From: Cheiracanthium punctorium | Taxonomy: Eukaryota > Arthropoda > Arachnida > Araneae > Cheiracanthiidae | Reading direction: 5' to 3' | NCBI GenBank assembly: GCA_038373885.1 | Contig: JAWZYV010012274.1 | Location: 2,294,001 to 2,358,000, forward strand | Length of the DNA stretch: 64,000 bases | In this document: positions 37,096 to 50,159 of the stretch, in pieces | Layout of the letters: every line of letters begins with the position of its first letter | Numbering within the stretch: the stretch's first letter is position 1 | Notes under the pieces: model-generated | Databases searched by the model: none | What the model was told of the DNA's origin: nothing | What the model saw: the letters and a program-made list of their open reading frames with translations, nothing else | Position numbers and translations under genes: made by a program

Positions 37096-38300
37096 CTGAA
37101 ATAAAAATAAGTAAAATATAAGATATCCACTAGGGCAGAAAATGATTACGCAGACATAGATTAAGAGATTAGCATAAAATTTTAAATAATCACAATCTAC
37201 AGCAATTACTCGTATTCAATAGCTTCACGGCTACAGTGAAATTGACTCGCATATAAATACAATAAATTTATGTGCGCATAAAAGGGATTATATATTTCAT
37301 TATTTTAATTCTTATGCCATACTTTAATTTACTATTTTCTGTAAATTATTTTCTTATAAATTAAGTTTAGAAAATATACTCAATAAAATATAAAATAACG
37401 AGTCAGTAAAAAATTGAATAAGGTATTCTTTTTTCTGTAATTGCACCATAAGTTATTCAAAGAATAGAATGAAAGTATATCCAAAAAGAAAGGTCTTTAT
37501 TATTGAAATGGCAGGTTGTGATTCCCAAAATACAGGCCTGTTGCAAATAGTATTGCAATTCTTTAAGATAGAGGGAATCTTACATGACATAATCACGATC
37601 AAATATCATATATTCACGAGTGTTGGCTGATTTGAAAGTTTTCAAGGCATGTAATATGCATACATATATGCATATATGTGTATGTAGTGTGTAAATTTTT
37701 GCCGTTCATTTTTATAAAGAAAGTTGTGTTACGCTTGGTACACGTTTCAACAAGAACAACATCAAAAAATATGCTGAAAAAAAAAACTTCAGCTAATTTT
37801 CTTGTTCTTTTTCTTTTCTTTTTTTTTTTTAGCTTTTCTTATCTGGCTAGCATTCATAAATTACAGTTAAATTGCGCTCGTACGTTATGTGCCAGTTAGC
37901 TATTCTTGTACCTGTGGGATAACCGAGAATGAGTTCTGTGTCAATATTAGTAAAGCAAGAGCACGCTTTTTGTTCCGCATTTAGCTCTCATTCTGTTTTG
38001 GCATAGGTAAAGCAGCGAGAAAGGGTCTGTCAAATATGTCTATCAGCAAAACAATCTAGGAAAGATGGACGGCAGCCGTCAGAGAGACAAGTCAGGGACT
38101 GCAAAATGGTTTTTGACTAGAATCCCTATTTTGTTCACGGACATATGAGAACGACGACGTCTAGAAAGGGCGTATTGCTTAACACTGACTAAACTGGCAG
38201 GATTAGAGTTTCTACTCTTGAACAGCTGCAGTAAACTGTGTCATGACTAATGAAGTACGATTTTTACTTTTAAGAAGAGCAAATTTGCTTAGAATTTTTA

Positions 38301-38540
38301 TTTTGCTGTGTTATGGCAAAGCTACCGAAGGGTTATCTGCCAAACATGGGTGATGTCTTGGTCGGAGGACTTTTTATGGGGTTCTAACGCGTATTCACGT
38401 TACATCTGGAGAAAAGCAACAAAAATCTAGAACATTAGATCGACAGCCGCACGATAGGCCAGGCCAGAACGCTGTACCTTTTCACACTTTAGTCATCTAC
38501 CATTTTGAGTGTCTTATCCACTCGGCCATGGTGGGGCGTG
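38301..38540 (-). mobile_element. tRNA-derived SINE, family A, near full length
   Basis: The minus strand begins with ATGGCCGAGTGGATAAGACACTC, a perfect RNA polymerase III A box (TGGCCGAGTGG) of the Leu/Ser tRNA type. It continues through CGGCTGTCGATCTAA and TTCTCCAGATGTAACGTGAATACGCGTTAGAA, and ends TTTGCC(A)TAACACAGCAAAATAAAA. The body is shared with 10519-10712 and 45042-45264. No target duplication is evident. Confidence 0.82.
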
Positions 38541-41500
38541 TATTTTTTTAGTACAAATATATAGTGTATTAGTACAAATTTATCATTCAAAGTCACATAA
38601 AATTATAGAAATAGCGCTTCTCCAGATCAGAACTGTATTTAGCTTCCGTCAAGCGATTAATATTGATTGAAAAGCATTAAAATGTCACAAACTTCAAGAA
38701 ACAGTTCTAATAAAGAATCTATGTTATTTTAGGCATGCCATTTCTCTTTGTGCTTGCGCTATTTCTAATTAAAGTAGAAATATAAATAAATTAGAAAAAT
38801 CAGGACATCATTTATTTATTTGATTCATAAGATAGCATTAAAAATCTAAAAAGTATTAATTATTAATAGTATTAATTATTGCACTAGTATTTTTTTAGCA
38901 AAAAATATAGATGAGAAAAGATCAAATTTAAGCTTAACGATCTAATTTTATTTCTTCTTCGTAAATTTATTTTTTTCTATTACACAATTATTCCAAAACC
39001 GCAAACTAGTAACTAATTCTGTGAAACAAATCCTCCTCAAACACACAAAGAAAGCAAGAAATCAGCTTGTTCAAACATTTCTGCAATAAAAATTTACTTC
39101 CAGTTTCATAAAAAAGAATTTCAGTGAACATGAAATAAATTTCTATAAAATAAGCAGAAAAAATTACAAAAGGATTCAAAAATGATTAAAAAAAATATAA
39201 TCATAAATAGATTTCCTAATGACAAAGAGCCAAACAAGAAATAAATTCAAAATGTCAATTTTTTTATATGTATCTATGTGAAAACATTTTGCATTGTTGC
39301 ACCGTTTTATTCAAGTATAGGAATGAAAAGAAAATAAATAAGGTCACACAATACATGCCTCCCCCCAAAAAAACATTATATTAAAAACTAAATAGTTAAT
39401 GCCACTGTGATCCATTGCCAACTTTTTCCGTCAACGTTGTATAATTTTGCAATGAAATACCATTTCTTATTCATAAACTATAATCACATTTATATTCAAT
39501 CTGCCAAAACATGTATATTAAGAGCTTGGCTGTTGTCCATGGAAAATTGTTTTCTCATACATGAATTTCCATAATAACTAAGCACACATTGTTTAAATTT
39601 TAAATTAAAAGTAAACTGTGCGCATGTATAAATTATTCAACTGGGTAATATATATATATATATAGCAATCTTAATTCATTTTAACCAAAAACATCGAAAC
39701 ATCGCTTATAATTTTACGCTTGCAGCTACATATTTTATGACGATACCTTTAAGCTTCATTTAAGAAATTTTGAAACATTGGACAAATCATGAGCGTTATT
39801 AAAATTCATCACTTCTGAAAAAACAAATTCTGTATTTTTGCTAGTATATCCGATTATAAAGGAAACTTTTATGCGATTTTAACCAAACTGATCCTATCAT
39901 ACTCTTGAAAATCATAATAATTATCAAATTAATAAAAGAAATGCATCTTGGAACACTAGATGTCACATGATTTTGTCGTAGTATATTCTACTTCTCAACT
40001 TTTTATGAAAAAATGATCGCATAAAATATTTGAGAGTTAAAAACTAGTGATACGTTAGGAATAACTGACAGTTTAAATTAAGTACTTTGTAAATATTTTC
40101 ATTTTGCTTTATTAATTATGAATCATCTAAGTGTTGTGAAAAATAATATTTGCTTTGCTTTGAAGCGAAATTTTAATCAGTTAATGTAAGATAAATTACG
40201 GGATAATTAAAATGTTAAAATAGTGATATCATACAATTTTAGATCAATGTTTTTATTTGTATGATAAATCACTCTTTTTAATAACTGAAAACATAACTTG
40301 CTTTCATTAATTTCTGCTTCAAGTACTAGCTTTTGAGTTTCATACCTGTTAATATATTTTAGAACTCAACACACTGTGAATTTTTATAGAGTTTTTTTTT
40401 TTTATAATCTCGGTTAAGAATATAAATAAAACTAAATCAATATTTCTTTGGCTCATTTAACATATTTAATAGAACAGATTGTCTCCTCTCTTCCACCTCT
40501 GAAGAATAATGGAAAAAATACAAATTTCCTAAGTAGGTACTAACAATCTTAAAATGTTTCTCTGTGTGTGTGTGTGATTTAGTATTATTATTCATAAAAA
40601 TTCCTATTGATGAACTACACGTCTTGCTTTATCTGCAGTATCTGGTATGGGATGTGGCTAATTTCGTCACTATTTAACTTTTAAACGCAAGCTGTTGCAA
40701 CACTTATAACTACTTACAATATACTTTATATAATTCGGAGAATTCTGAATATTTTAACTTTAGAAGGAAGCCAATACCTCATATATTTAAAGCAATATAG
40801 CTTTATCAACCTCCACATGAATGGTCAGTCAATATCACGTTCCAGAATCTGACGCCTTCTGAATAATCTATAGATCCTTCCGTAAACTTCCTCTTGTTGA
40901 TCAATGACTACGAAAAGAAGAGACCAGACTATATCCATAGGAGGTCATTTTATGACCGATGTTGGACATATATCATATAGGCACTAGAAGCCTGCCTTGA
41001 ATTCGATTATCGGACAAGGTTCTTGTGACTCCTGAAGTTCTGCAGTACATGGAAAGGTGATCACCCTACTCTATACATTAATAATGCAAGTTTCAGAAAA
41101 CTAAATAATGTTGTTTACGACAGATTTCTCTCATTTGTTGTTATCAAAAGTTAATCCTATATGTTACTTAAGGTACTATTTTTTTAAATGAATATCTTTA
41201 CAAGGAAAAACTTTTTGCAAAATCCCACCCCACCCACCTAAAAAAAAACTGGTTGATCAGCAAATATTATTTATGTTTCAAAGTTTAAAAAAAATTCAAC
41301 TTGGTAATATATCATGGTTCAAGCCCCATAAAATCCATATAAAAACAAAATTTTTGGCTATGGGGCTATTTAAAAAGCTGAGTTCAATAAAAAAAACTTA
41401 GAGATATCCTGAAAGATATAATTTAATAATTTGCTTCACGGCAAGGCGAAAGTACATTTTACAGTTATAATGCCTGTGAAACTTGAAATGCAATTTTAGA

Positions 41501-42686
41501 GAGAGAGAATGTATCAAGTCATAATTGCAATAATGGTATTATTTCACTTGTTATTGCAAAACATTACTCGACTAACTTCCATAAAGTGTATAGTGTAGGA
41601 AAAATTTATTTTAAGAATCAAATACTTTGCATTGGGCTACTTTCTAGAATCGAATCGTAAGGGTTATCCTATATGCAATAATACATACACTAATATCGAT
41701 AATATTGAAGGACAGTTATGATACTACTAAGTATAATACATATAATATTTATTCTATATGTATGAATAATTTACAACGAGACGAGATATAACCATTCAAT
41801 AATTTCATTTGTAATGAATGGTTATATCACGTTTCAGTAATTGAAACTACAGGGGAGCAGGGAAGTATCCAGAAGAAAATTTCGGAGGGGGTCCGAACAG
41901 TGGAAAAGGCAGAATTTTTCACAAAAAAAATTCATAATTATAATTTTGTTATCAAAAAAGGAAATTTCGGAGGGGGTCCGGACCCCTTGGACCTTCCCCT
42001 TGAATACGTCGTCAGGGTATACGAGGGGTAGTCATACTTCTCCATGCAAATGGTAAAAAAATATAACAAATTCCGTGGAGACTTATGACTTACTTGCATA
42101 CATGTATACCTAAGGTCCTGAAAACAAAGGTTAAGTGAAAGACTCATATGAGCAAACTAAAGGTATTTTTATGAATAATATATTTCAGATATTTTTACAA
42201 ACAATAAATGCTTTCTATGCAAGTTAAATTAAAATACTTTGTTCGATGGCACCGTAAATTATTCAAATCAACATTAAAGAAAATCAATCGTTTTTTCTCA
42301 ATCTATGAGTCTTCATCTGATGATTACAACAATAAGTAACAAACACCCGTCAGAAAGAAGATGCTATTGGCATTCAACTTAAAATGCATTAAAAAAATTC
42401 ATTTATACATTACTTAATTCTTTCAAATCATAGAAATGCTTTTATAAAAGTTGTGTTTTTGAGATTAGGTACCTATTTGAAATAATCATTACAGTTCCTA
42501 TTAATCTGCTGACAAGAAACAGTTCACATAATTCAAAATTATTTGAAAAAATTGCACCACTTATTATTTTCTGAAACAGTGTGTACTGTTCTTGCATTGA
42601 TATAGATTTGCTGTGTGTTCCGATCATGGAAAATACTAATCCTTTGAATATACCTCAAAACGTTATTTTCATCTGCATTTATAGTT

Positions 42687-42891
42687 TCTTTTTTTTTCCC
42701 AATGGCCGGCTACTGCCTTGAAGGCTTTGGCCACAACGGGCCGGAATTGTTGGCCACTTTATTATGGGGGCACCTAGTAGGTGGACCAACGTCACCCGCT
42801 ATGAAGGGACAGACAAACGACAACCACGCCCAGTCGGGGATCGAACCTCGACCGCCGAGAGTTGAACCCGAAACCCTAGTACGGTGCTTTC
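42687..42891 (-). mobile_element. tRNA-derived SINE with perfect target-site duplication
   Basis: The minus strand starts GCAGGAAAGCACCGTACTAGGG and carries the B box GAGGTTCGATCCCCG. The body is GC-rich, and the 3' end is a short A run (seen as T on the plus strand at 42687-42697). It is flanked by an exact 14-base direct repeat, CTGCATTTATAGTT, at 42673-42686 and 42892-42905. This is the signature of target-primed reverse transcription. It lies in the 10.9-kb intron of the channel gene, in the gene's own direction. Confidence 0.88.
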
Positions 42892-44596
42892 CTGCATTTA
42901 TAGTTGTTTGAAGCAAATTCATTTCTTTTTAATTTTCATAACATCAGTTCTCTGTGTACTTTTATCACTAAGTATTTCTTTTTAAAAAAGATCTTTTATG
43001 CCTTTCAAGCCAGGTTTATGCCTTTCAAGCCTTTCAAGCCAGGTTAAGCAGAGCTTTAAATAAAACCACAGGAATTTGCGTGCTTGTGCAGTTTAAATTC
43101 GATGCATGTAGTTCGCATTTGCATGGGCGCCATAACACACTCTTTACATAAATGAACCTTGTTAAGTGTAAATGCACAGTATTTTTCAGCTTTAAAAAGC
43201 CGGAAATTCTCATGTAATTTAGTTTCTATATGTGTTTTTTCTGCTTATATTTGGATCAATATTGTCCTATTTGACTTTTATTAATTTCTCTATTTGCTTT
43301 CTATTATACATCGGGTTTCTAATAAATTATTTACAAACTTATTAGACAAGAAAATTCCCTAGGCAGTAAGTATTATTTTCAGATATGGATTCTTGCATAC
43401 ATACAATGATCTATAAAAATATATGTTTTCTACAGTAACTTTTTTTTTTCATTTACCAATGAAAAACCGATGACAGAGCTATGACTGTGTTCATTTAGCA
43501 ACATCGAAGCTTTTAGGGACATTGTATTCTATACATTATTTCCACATTCGAAATATTTCTCATTTCTATAACATAGCTTCATATATATTTTTTTATATTT
43601 CATAAGTATGTCTACACGTATCCTTACCGCGATTGCTTACCAAAAAATGCTATATATGAATACCTTATTCATGAATATTTACGAAGTACTTTTATTCTTC
43701 ACACAATATTTGAAATTAATTCATATGAGGAGGGGAAATAGTATAAATTTGAATAATAAAAATAAAAATTGCACAAAGATGATTGATTTTTCGTTAGAAG
43801 ATATATGCAAGCCATAAGAAAAATCACGCAAACGCATTGATTTTAGAAAGTTACATTATGCAGTATTTTAGATGTTGAAAGAGAAACTAATTTACAAAGA
43901 GCGAAAATATGTTATTTTCGCTCATACATATACAACATATAAAACATATACAAGATGGTCAGAATTAAAATATCCCTACTCTGCCCACCCTCTGCCTACT
44001 CATACATCCAACTACTCAGTATAAATGCTCCAAAATTGTTGAACATATCATTCAAGGCATGCGGAAACGTATAACAAAAAAAAAAGTTCCAGAAACACTG
44101 ATTGATTATTAAGGACCTGGTGAATCAAAAATAAAAAAGCCTATTTGTTAACGTTATAAAAGGTGACGTTTAAAATCAGTCAAGCTCAAAAGCCGAAATC
44201 TCAAAAGATTTATTATTATTATCGAACTCTGCGCTTAACTACGTTCTAAACTTGCGTCTAGCTCTGAAAAATAAAGGCAATTTCATTTAAACTGTATTTC
44301 TGTAAGTAAACTTACTAGAGTTAATTTCAACTCTAACGCACAGTCGTTTTAGAAAAGTCCACTAATCAATCATTGCATATATTTGAAAGAGATATTTTGA
44401 GAAGAGAGACTTATACCTAGAAAGCTGGCGAAGGTAAAGTCTCACTATGCTTCGATTTACCCAATTCACATTTTTGAACATTTGCCGAGTCAATGTATAT
44501 GTATATGCAACAAATAAATACATTAATATTTTAGGCAATTTCTTACGATATTTTTCGTATCAAACCAATTTACTAAGTTGCTTTTTCTTAAAAAAA

Positions 44597-44601
<5 letters not shown>

Positions 44602-44674
<73 letters not shown>
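44602..44674. repeat. (TA)n microsatellite
   Basis: Thirty-six or so uninterrupted TA units in the 10.9-kb channel intron. Confidence 0.95.
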
Positions 44675-44676
<2 letters not shown>

Positions 44677-45041
44677 GAGGATTCTTTGAATAAACGTCAC
44701 ACTCTGCACGATATGCCTATATTTAAAGAGAAGTCTTCTGAGAATGACATACTAGAAAAAAAAATCTCATAAATATTAACTTGGTTTCCAGACTCTTCTG
44801 TTGAAAAGTTTATTTTTCTGCCAATTTATTCACCGAAATAAAAAATCCTCGACGCATTTGTGGATCATCGAATCTTAGAAAGAAATGCATTTGTTGGAGC
44901 ATTTTTGACGTAGTAAAGAAAACGTAGCCGATGGAAATTTTTCTTTTTCATGCGATAAATTATAATTCACAGTCAATTACAAAATTAAATAATTTACAGT
45001 TGCAAAAAGCATCAGATGAATTATAATGAATTCTTTCAGTA

Positions 45042-45264
45042 CCCTTTCTAGCGCGGGTGGATAAGGCACCGAACAGGGTAGAGGGCTGAAATTTGAAGCT
45101 GCAGGTTTCTGGCCTACAGCGCGACTGTCGATCTAACGATCTGGAGTTTTGGGCAGTTTTCTCCATATGTAACGTGAATACTCGTTAGAATCCTCGGAAA
45201 AGTCCCACGCCCAAGGCACCCCTATACACCCACTCCTCGTATAGGTTTGCCGTAACACAACAGA
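45042..45264 (+). mobile_element. tRNA-derived SINE, family A
   Basis: The plus strand has an A-box-like TAGCGCGGGTGGATAAGGCACCG, then CGACTGTCGATCTAACGATCTGGAGTT, TTCTCCATATGTAACGTGAATACTCGTTAGAATCC and TTTGCCGTAACACAACAG. This is the same body as the copies at 10.5 and 38.3 kb, in the opposite orientation. The B box is degraded. Confidence 0.82.
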
Positions 45265-45666
45265 CTTCCGATACTTTTTTCAACTATCCCATTTGCGTCC
45301 AGACTTGTACCAGTCATTCGTGGCTTAAAAGAGCAAATATTATAAATGGATGGGGTATTATTTCGAGAAATATTTTGCAGTAAATCGACTCTGAATAACA
45401 GTTATTGTTTATACAATGTAAGTAATCCGACAAAGTTCATAAGTAGTTCACTGCTCTCAATGTCTGAAGTTGCTGTCATCAACGGGAACTTACGCTTCCG
45501 AGAGATGACAGTCATCCAAATCTCCCTGGCTATACGCCCAATTTTCATCAGAGTTTATCGGATGCCGATGCCAGCTATTAGCACAAGCAGACATGTGGAA
45601 GTGCGCGCCAGTGAAGTTCTCTTGCACTGAGTGAAAAGGCGGTGACCGGTCTCTCCTGTACCCCAT

Positions 45667-46016
45667 TAACGATGATCTTCATGTATGATTATATAGCTCA
45701 TGAAGTATCGATATTAGAATGAACTAAAATACTCTTTTTTTCTATACAACTTGTAGGGATGGTCGTATACAGACTGTAAAAAAAAGTTAGTTTTACGGTA
45801 AAAGCACCATGATGGATGGCGGTTCTTTCACTGAATGAGCATTCTTTCCTGTCGTCCATTTCACTAACGATAATCGGCGTGCGTGATTGATTAATGAGCT
45901 GTCGATTCTAGGATGAACTTTTTAAAGTACAACTTGGAGGGCTGGTCTTATGCAGATTGTAAGAAACGTTAGTTTTACGCTCAAAATACCGTGAAAAACG
46001 GCGGTTCACTGACTCT
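45667..46016. repeat. 198-bp diverged tandem repeat, two units plus a partial third
   Basis: Unit 1 starts TAACGATGATC at 45667 and unit 2 TAACGATAATC at 45865. Both contain CTTG.AGGG.TGGTC.TA...AGA.TGTAA, GTTAGTTTTACG and GGCGGTTC in the same order. A degraded third copy of the middle part (AACTTGGAGGAGTAGTTTTAGAATGCAATTG) lies at about 46131-46165. It is located in the 10.9-kb channel intron. Confidence 0.75.
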
Positions 46017-46699
46017 ATGCTATTTAATGTTAACTACCGTAAAAATGAGAATTATCCCTGTAGATATTTAAAGTAAAGCATTTATTGCACAACAATGAGA
46101 TGTTACTTATATATTCAATAAGGTATCTATAACTTGGAGGAGTAGTTTTAGAATGCAATTGAAAGTCAAAATTCCAATTAATTTAAAATTACAGTCTGTT
46201 CGATTATTTTTTTACGTCTCACGTATACTTATTTTGATATCCGATTCTCTAAAAATTACTTTTTCAATTCCTTTGTTTATGGGAGAATTATTGAAATGAA
46301 AACAATCTTTTGTAGATGAAACAATCATCTGTTTTTAATATTATTACTTATAATTGTCTATTTTGTGCTTAATCTCACTTAACTCACTTTTATTCATTTA
46401 ATTTATATTTTTAATTCATATCATATAAACAAATTGCACTGCATAGATATTTTTTTTCAGAAAGGTTGGCAAATATTAATAGATTTAAAACTAAAATAGT
46501 TTTTTCTTATAATTATACCTAATTTGTCATCTTAAATTTAGCCCAACGGGTGCGTTCATTTCAAAATTTAAGCTGATACTTAAAAATAATTCTCTGACAG
46601 AAAATCATTCTATCTGTCCAAATAACAGTAATTTTAACTAATAAATGATTGATGAAGTATTAATTCGGTTTTGTAAGCGTTAATTTTATACATGTTATT

Positions 46700-47065
46700 C
46701 CTGTCCCGTAATGGCCCATTCGGTTTAAGCTCGGCTCCCATAAGAACACCGAACGTGGCGCAGCACTGACCTGGGTCAGCGCCAAGTAGGGTGACAGCCT
46801 CTCTCAAATGGACTGCTGTGGGACCAAGTATATTAAAGGGAACGGATGCATACAAAATCAGTCGTAGCTTTCATGTTTTCCACGGTCAAACGATACCTCT
46901 AGGGGTCAAAATCCATGTGCTGGTCTCTCATCTGGAATTTATTGAAAATTAGGAGACCCCAAAGCTAAGTACGTCTTCCTCCCATTGGGGCTCATTGAAA
47001 TGGAAGCCTCTCCATTTCGCCCCTCGTCGTCCTTTGTGGAAGATCTGGCGCCTCTCTGCAGTTAA
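46700..47065. other. GC-rich island of unknown nature in the 10.9-kb intron
   Basis: About 365 bases clearly richer in G+C than the surroundings. It contains the palindrome TGACCTGGGTCA at 46769-46780 and GC blocks such as CTCGGCTCCC and CCCCTCGTCGTCC. It has no splice-bordered reading frame that fits the channel. It is probably a fragment of a repeat not otherwise present in this window. Confidence 0.45.
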
Positions 47066-48043
47066 TCAGAGGGCATCAGAAACAACATGTTACTTCTTGA
47101 AAATATTTATATTATTTTTCATCACGTATGCACATAAAAATTAATCTTCAAAGCTGTCAAAAGTCTTACTTTTCAATCTCCCTAAAACCTTTCTCCAAAT
47201 ACCAGCAAAAGAAAATGCCTAACAACTCTCTTCAGTTCTTGTTCCAGAATCATTTTTCCACGCAAGACATCTTGATGAGTTTGAAATTCAGTTAACATAC
47301 TTTACGTTGCAGTGAAAATAAATAGAAATACTACTGTCTGTTATCGTCCCCAACCCTAAAGAAAAGAAAAAAAAACGTTCGGTGTGTAGCCAAGGATAAT
47401 TCAACACTTCAAACTTCATTGCTGAATTTCTACTGCCGGGAAACGAAGTGTTGAAGAAAAAATCCAGATGCCGAAGAAAAATAAGAAAAACTTGCACTGC
47501 TTTAAGCTTTAAAAGAATTATTCACTGATGAGAAAGTCAAACTGATCATTCCATCTTTGAACAGTTACCGACCTGACCTCTTCTTAATGCATATTATTAA
47601 AAATGTCTTAAATTCTCGTCCTTTCTTTCTTTCAAGGAATTTAGTAAGCTTTTATGAGAGCAAAACAAGAAGGCTAAGAATATCTTGAAAAATCTGTAAT
47701 TTAACGATGACCACATTCGCGCTACGTCTTGAGTAACAGATTTCAAGCGCATTAACATGAAACGATATCTACAAGATTATCAAATAATACCAGCATTAAG
47801 AATCAACGTATGAAGGAGCTTTTAAGCATTAAAAATCAGATTTGAGGAAGAATGCATCTGTTTCTTCTTCTGGTGTTTTCATGCAGCAACGTAATCTATC
47901 CCCAGGTTTTAAACAGATTATTTTTCTGTACTCAAACTATTTTCGCATATTTTTCTGATAAACATATGATGAACTACAATCTGAACAAAAGTTTCTTTTA
48001 TTAGATAAATTGAAGCATATATTAATTAATAAACACTACTTAC

Positions 48044-48135
48044 CATTAATGGAAGGTGGAACAAGTTTGTCATAGTAACTGGGAACGATATCTTGAAATT
48101 TCAGAGGTGACACAGGCATTGGCATACATTCTTCT
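48044..48135 (-). CDS. Cys-loop chloride channel subunit, first exon found (start of mature extracellular domain)
   Basis: This is the most upstream exon I can assign to the channel gene, and it is exon 2 or later because it has no start codon or signal peptide. The minus strand reads ...ttattttag|exon|gtaagt, so both splice sites are canonical. The 92 bases are one base completing a codon, 30 codons, and one base of a split Gly codon. The peptide (numbered residues 1-30 here) contains FQDIVPSYYDKLVPPSIN, the typical start of a pentameric ligand-gated channel, where an N-terminal helix is followed by the YDK.. .PP strand entry. The frame continues exactly into the exon at 37095. The missing 5' exon must supply the initiator Met and signal peptide. 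I did not see a convincing candidate between here and the window end. The family call rests on the joined exons. Confidence 0.88.
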
Positions 48136-50129
48136 CTAAAATAAGAAATAAATTTTAAATTTTTAGTAAATTTTTATTACCAAAGCTCGTTATTATTTTA
48201 TTTGCAATAATACCATAAACAAGACTATTAAAGATAATAAATAAGCAATGTATGTTATTAAAAGTATTATATTTATAGCTTCTAAGAATTAGATTTATTC
48301 ACTTTTTTTCACATAATAACATTAATACATATTTTTTTGGTTCCAATAAAACCCGCTTTACAGGTATACAAACATTTTAGAGAGCATTTATAAGTGGTTT
48401 TTAAATAATTTCTAATTTTCAAATAACATTATTGTCATACTTTTTCTCTTTGTAATTTCTCTTCTTTAATTAAAAATTTGCACAGTAAATATTGCTCTAG
48501 AAAGTTAAACTGCTTGAGTTTCACAGCTCCTGTGAGATATGAAGACGTTAGAATCTGGTCTTAAAATGTTCCCTTGTCTGATATGTTAATCGATATGCAA
48601 CTTTATAGATAGCATCAACGATTTCTATTTTGGTCGATATGACGAAAATGATAAGTTATGGCAGCGACTCGCCAAAAGGACTATAACAAAATAGGTAATA
48701 AACTTTGAATCATTGTCTGTCGATATTTTGAATCTTATGCCAGTTAGAAAGATAGGTCTTTAATTATGTGAGTTGAAGTACTAATTAAATATTTTCGAGC
48801 ATGATGTTTTGAATGGTGCTTTAATATTTAGAAATCATTTGATATGAAGAAGTATATAATCAGCACATATGTAGAAGATATTTTATCGTCACCGTAGAAG
48901 GAATCTATAAAGAGTTTTCCCTTTTTTTGCTGATGATTAAAAAAAGTTAAAACCCCTTAATACCCTTGAAGAACTTAAGCATCGTTCCCCATAATTATTT
49001 CTAAATGAATTAATGGAATGGTTGGTCTATTCAGAAAAAAAAAATTGCACCTGAAGAGTAGTCTAAAAATTTTAGGTTTTGATCACCTGTTAGGGAGTCA
49101 TTTTTTGAAAGAGAATGTTGCTTTATAAATTGACATTTTTGATAGAAATGTTTTATAGTCAGGAAATTAATGCTAATAAACAAATTAGGCTTTTAGCCTG
49201 AACTGACTACGGCTTGTATTTCCTTTCAATTAATTAATGATTGTAAAACTTCGATAACACACTATAAAATCGTTTTTATATCTATACAGTCTGTTAAAAT
49301 TGTTATATTTATGTTGATCGTCTGCTCCATCAAAAACAAAAATCTTAATTTTTCAGTAAACGAAAAAATTCATTTCCGCTTAACATACTTAAGGCTTTAT
49401 AAACCTCTTTATTTAATTCAAACAAATTTTATTTGGTAAGATTAAAAAACTGAAATTTAATTAAATAAATACAGTGTCTGTTATTGACGATGAACAACAC
49501 ATATAAAAGAGATTTTTGAAGAGATAAACCAAATAACATTGTGAAAATTCTTGAACCAAACCATATTAACCTGAAAATAAATAAAATTCTTTATTTCAGA
49601 AAATGTCCTGTTTGGTCATTTAATCATTACATTATTACAGTCATCACACTTTTAGTCATTACTGACGAAGACTAATTTGCAAATTTGCTACATTTCATAT
49701 GAAGAACATTTAAGTACAGAATTTCAAAACTAAAATATTACACTTTCATATTTATTAATTTTAGCGCGTTCAACATAATTTTAAAAGTCATTAAATGTCA
49801 AACATTTCTACCTTTTCCTTTAGTTAATATAAATAATGAAAAATAATCAAATTATCGAGAGCAACTGTATCATCTTTTTTGAGTGAATACATTTTGAAAA
49901 ATCAAATCATGTATGTGACTTATTTTATGTAAGGTGGTATGTCACCTCAAGTGTGCTGACAAATTTTGAGCACGATATATGTTATTTGTGTTACTAAAAG
50001 CGATTAGACTGTGGAAAATAAACTGCAATTAAATGTAGTTGTTTTTAGCTGATCGCGATGAAATATGAAATCCTTTCCTTTACTTGTTTATTGTTAAAAT
50101 GAAAGAATTAAATATTATAACATTAATAC
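48136..50129. other. sequence upstream of the first channel exon found
   Basis: Presumably intron. No signal-peptide exon with a suitable donor was convincing on the minus strand. AT-rich throughout. Confidence 0.5.
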
Positions 50130-50159
50130 TACACGGTAAAAAAAATTCGGAAACGTTAC

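Larger units (their letters stand above)
37096..48043 (-). other. 10.9-kb intron of the channel gene, rich in SINEs and tandem repeats
   Basis: Between GTAAGT at 48043 and the AG before 37095. It contains three SINE-like elements (38.3, 42.7 and 45.0 kb), a 198-bp tandem repeat (45.7-46.1 kb), a GC-rich island (46.7-47.1 kb) and (AT)n tracts at 39.65 and 44.60 kb. No further exon was recognised, though very small exons could be missed. Confidence 0.75.

Noticed and set aside
42702..42922. Open frames of about 70 codons on both strands
   Set aside because: They are entirely within a SINE with target duplications.
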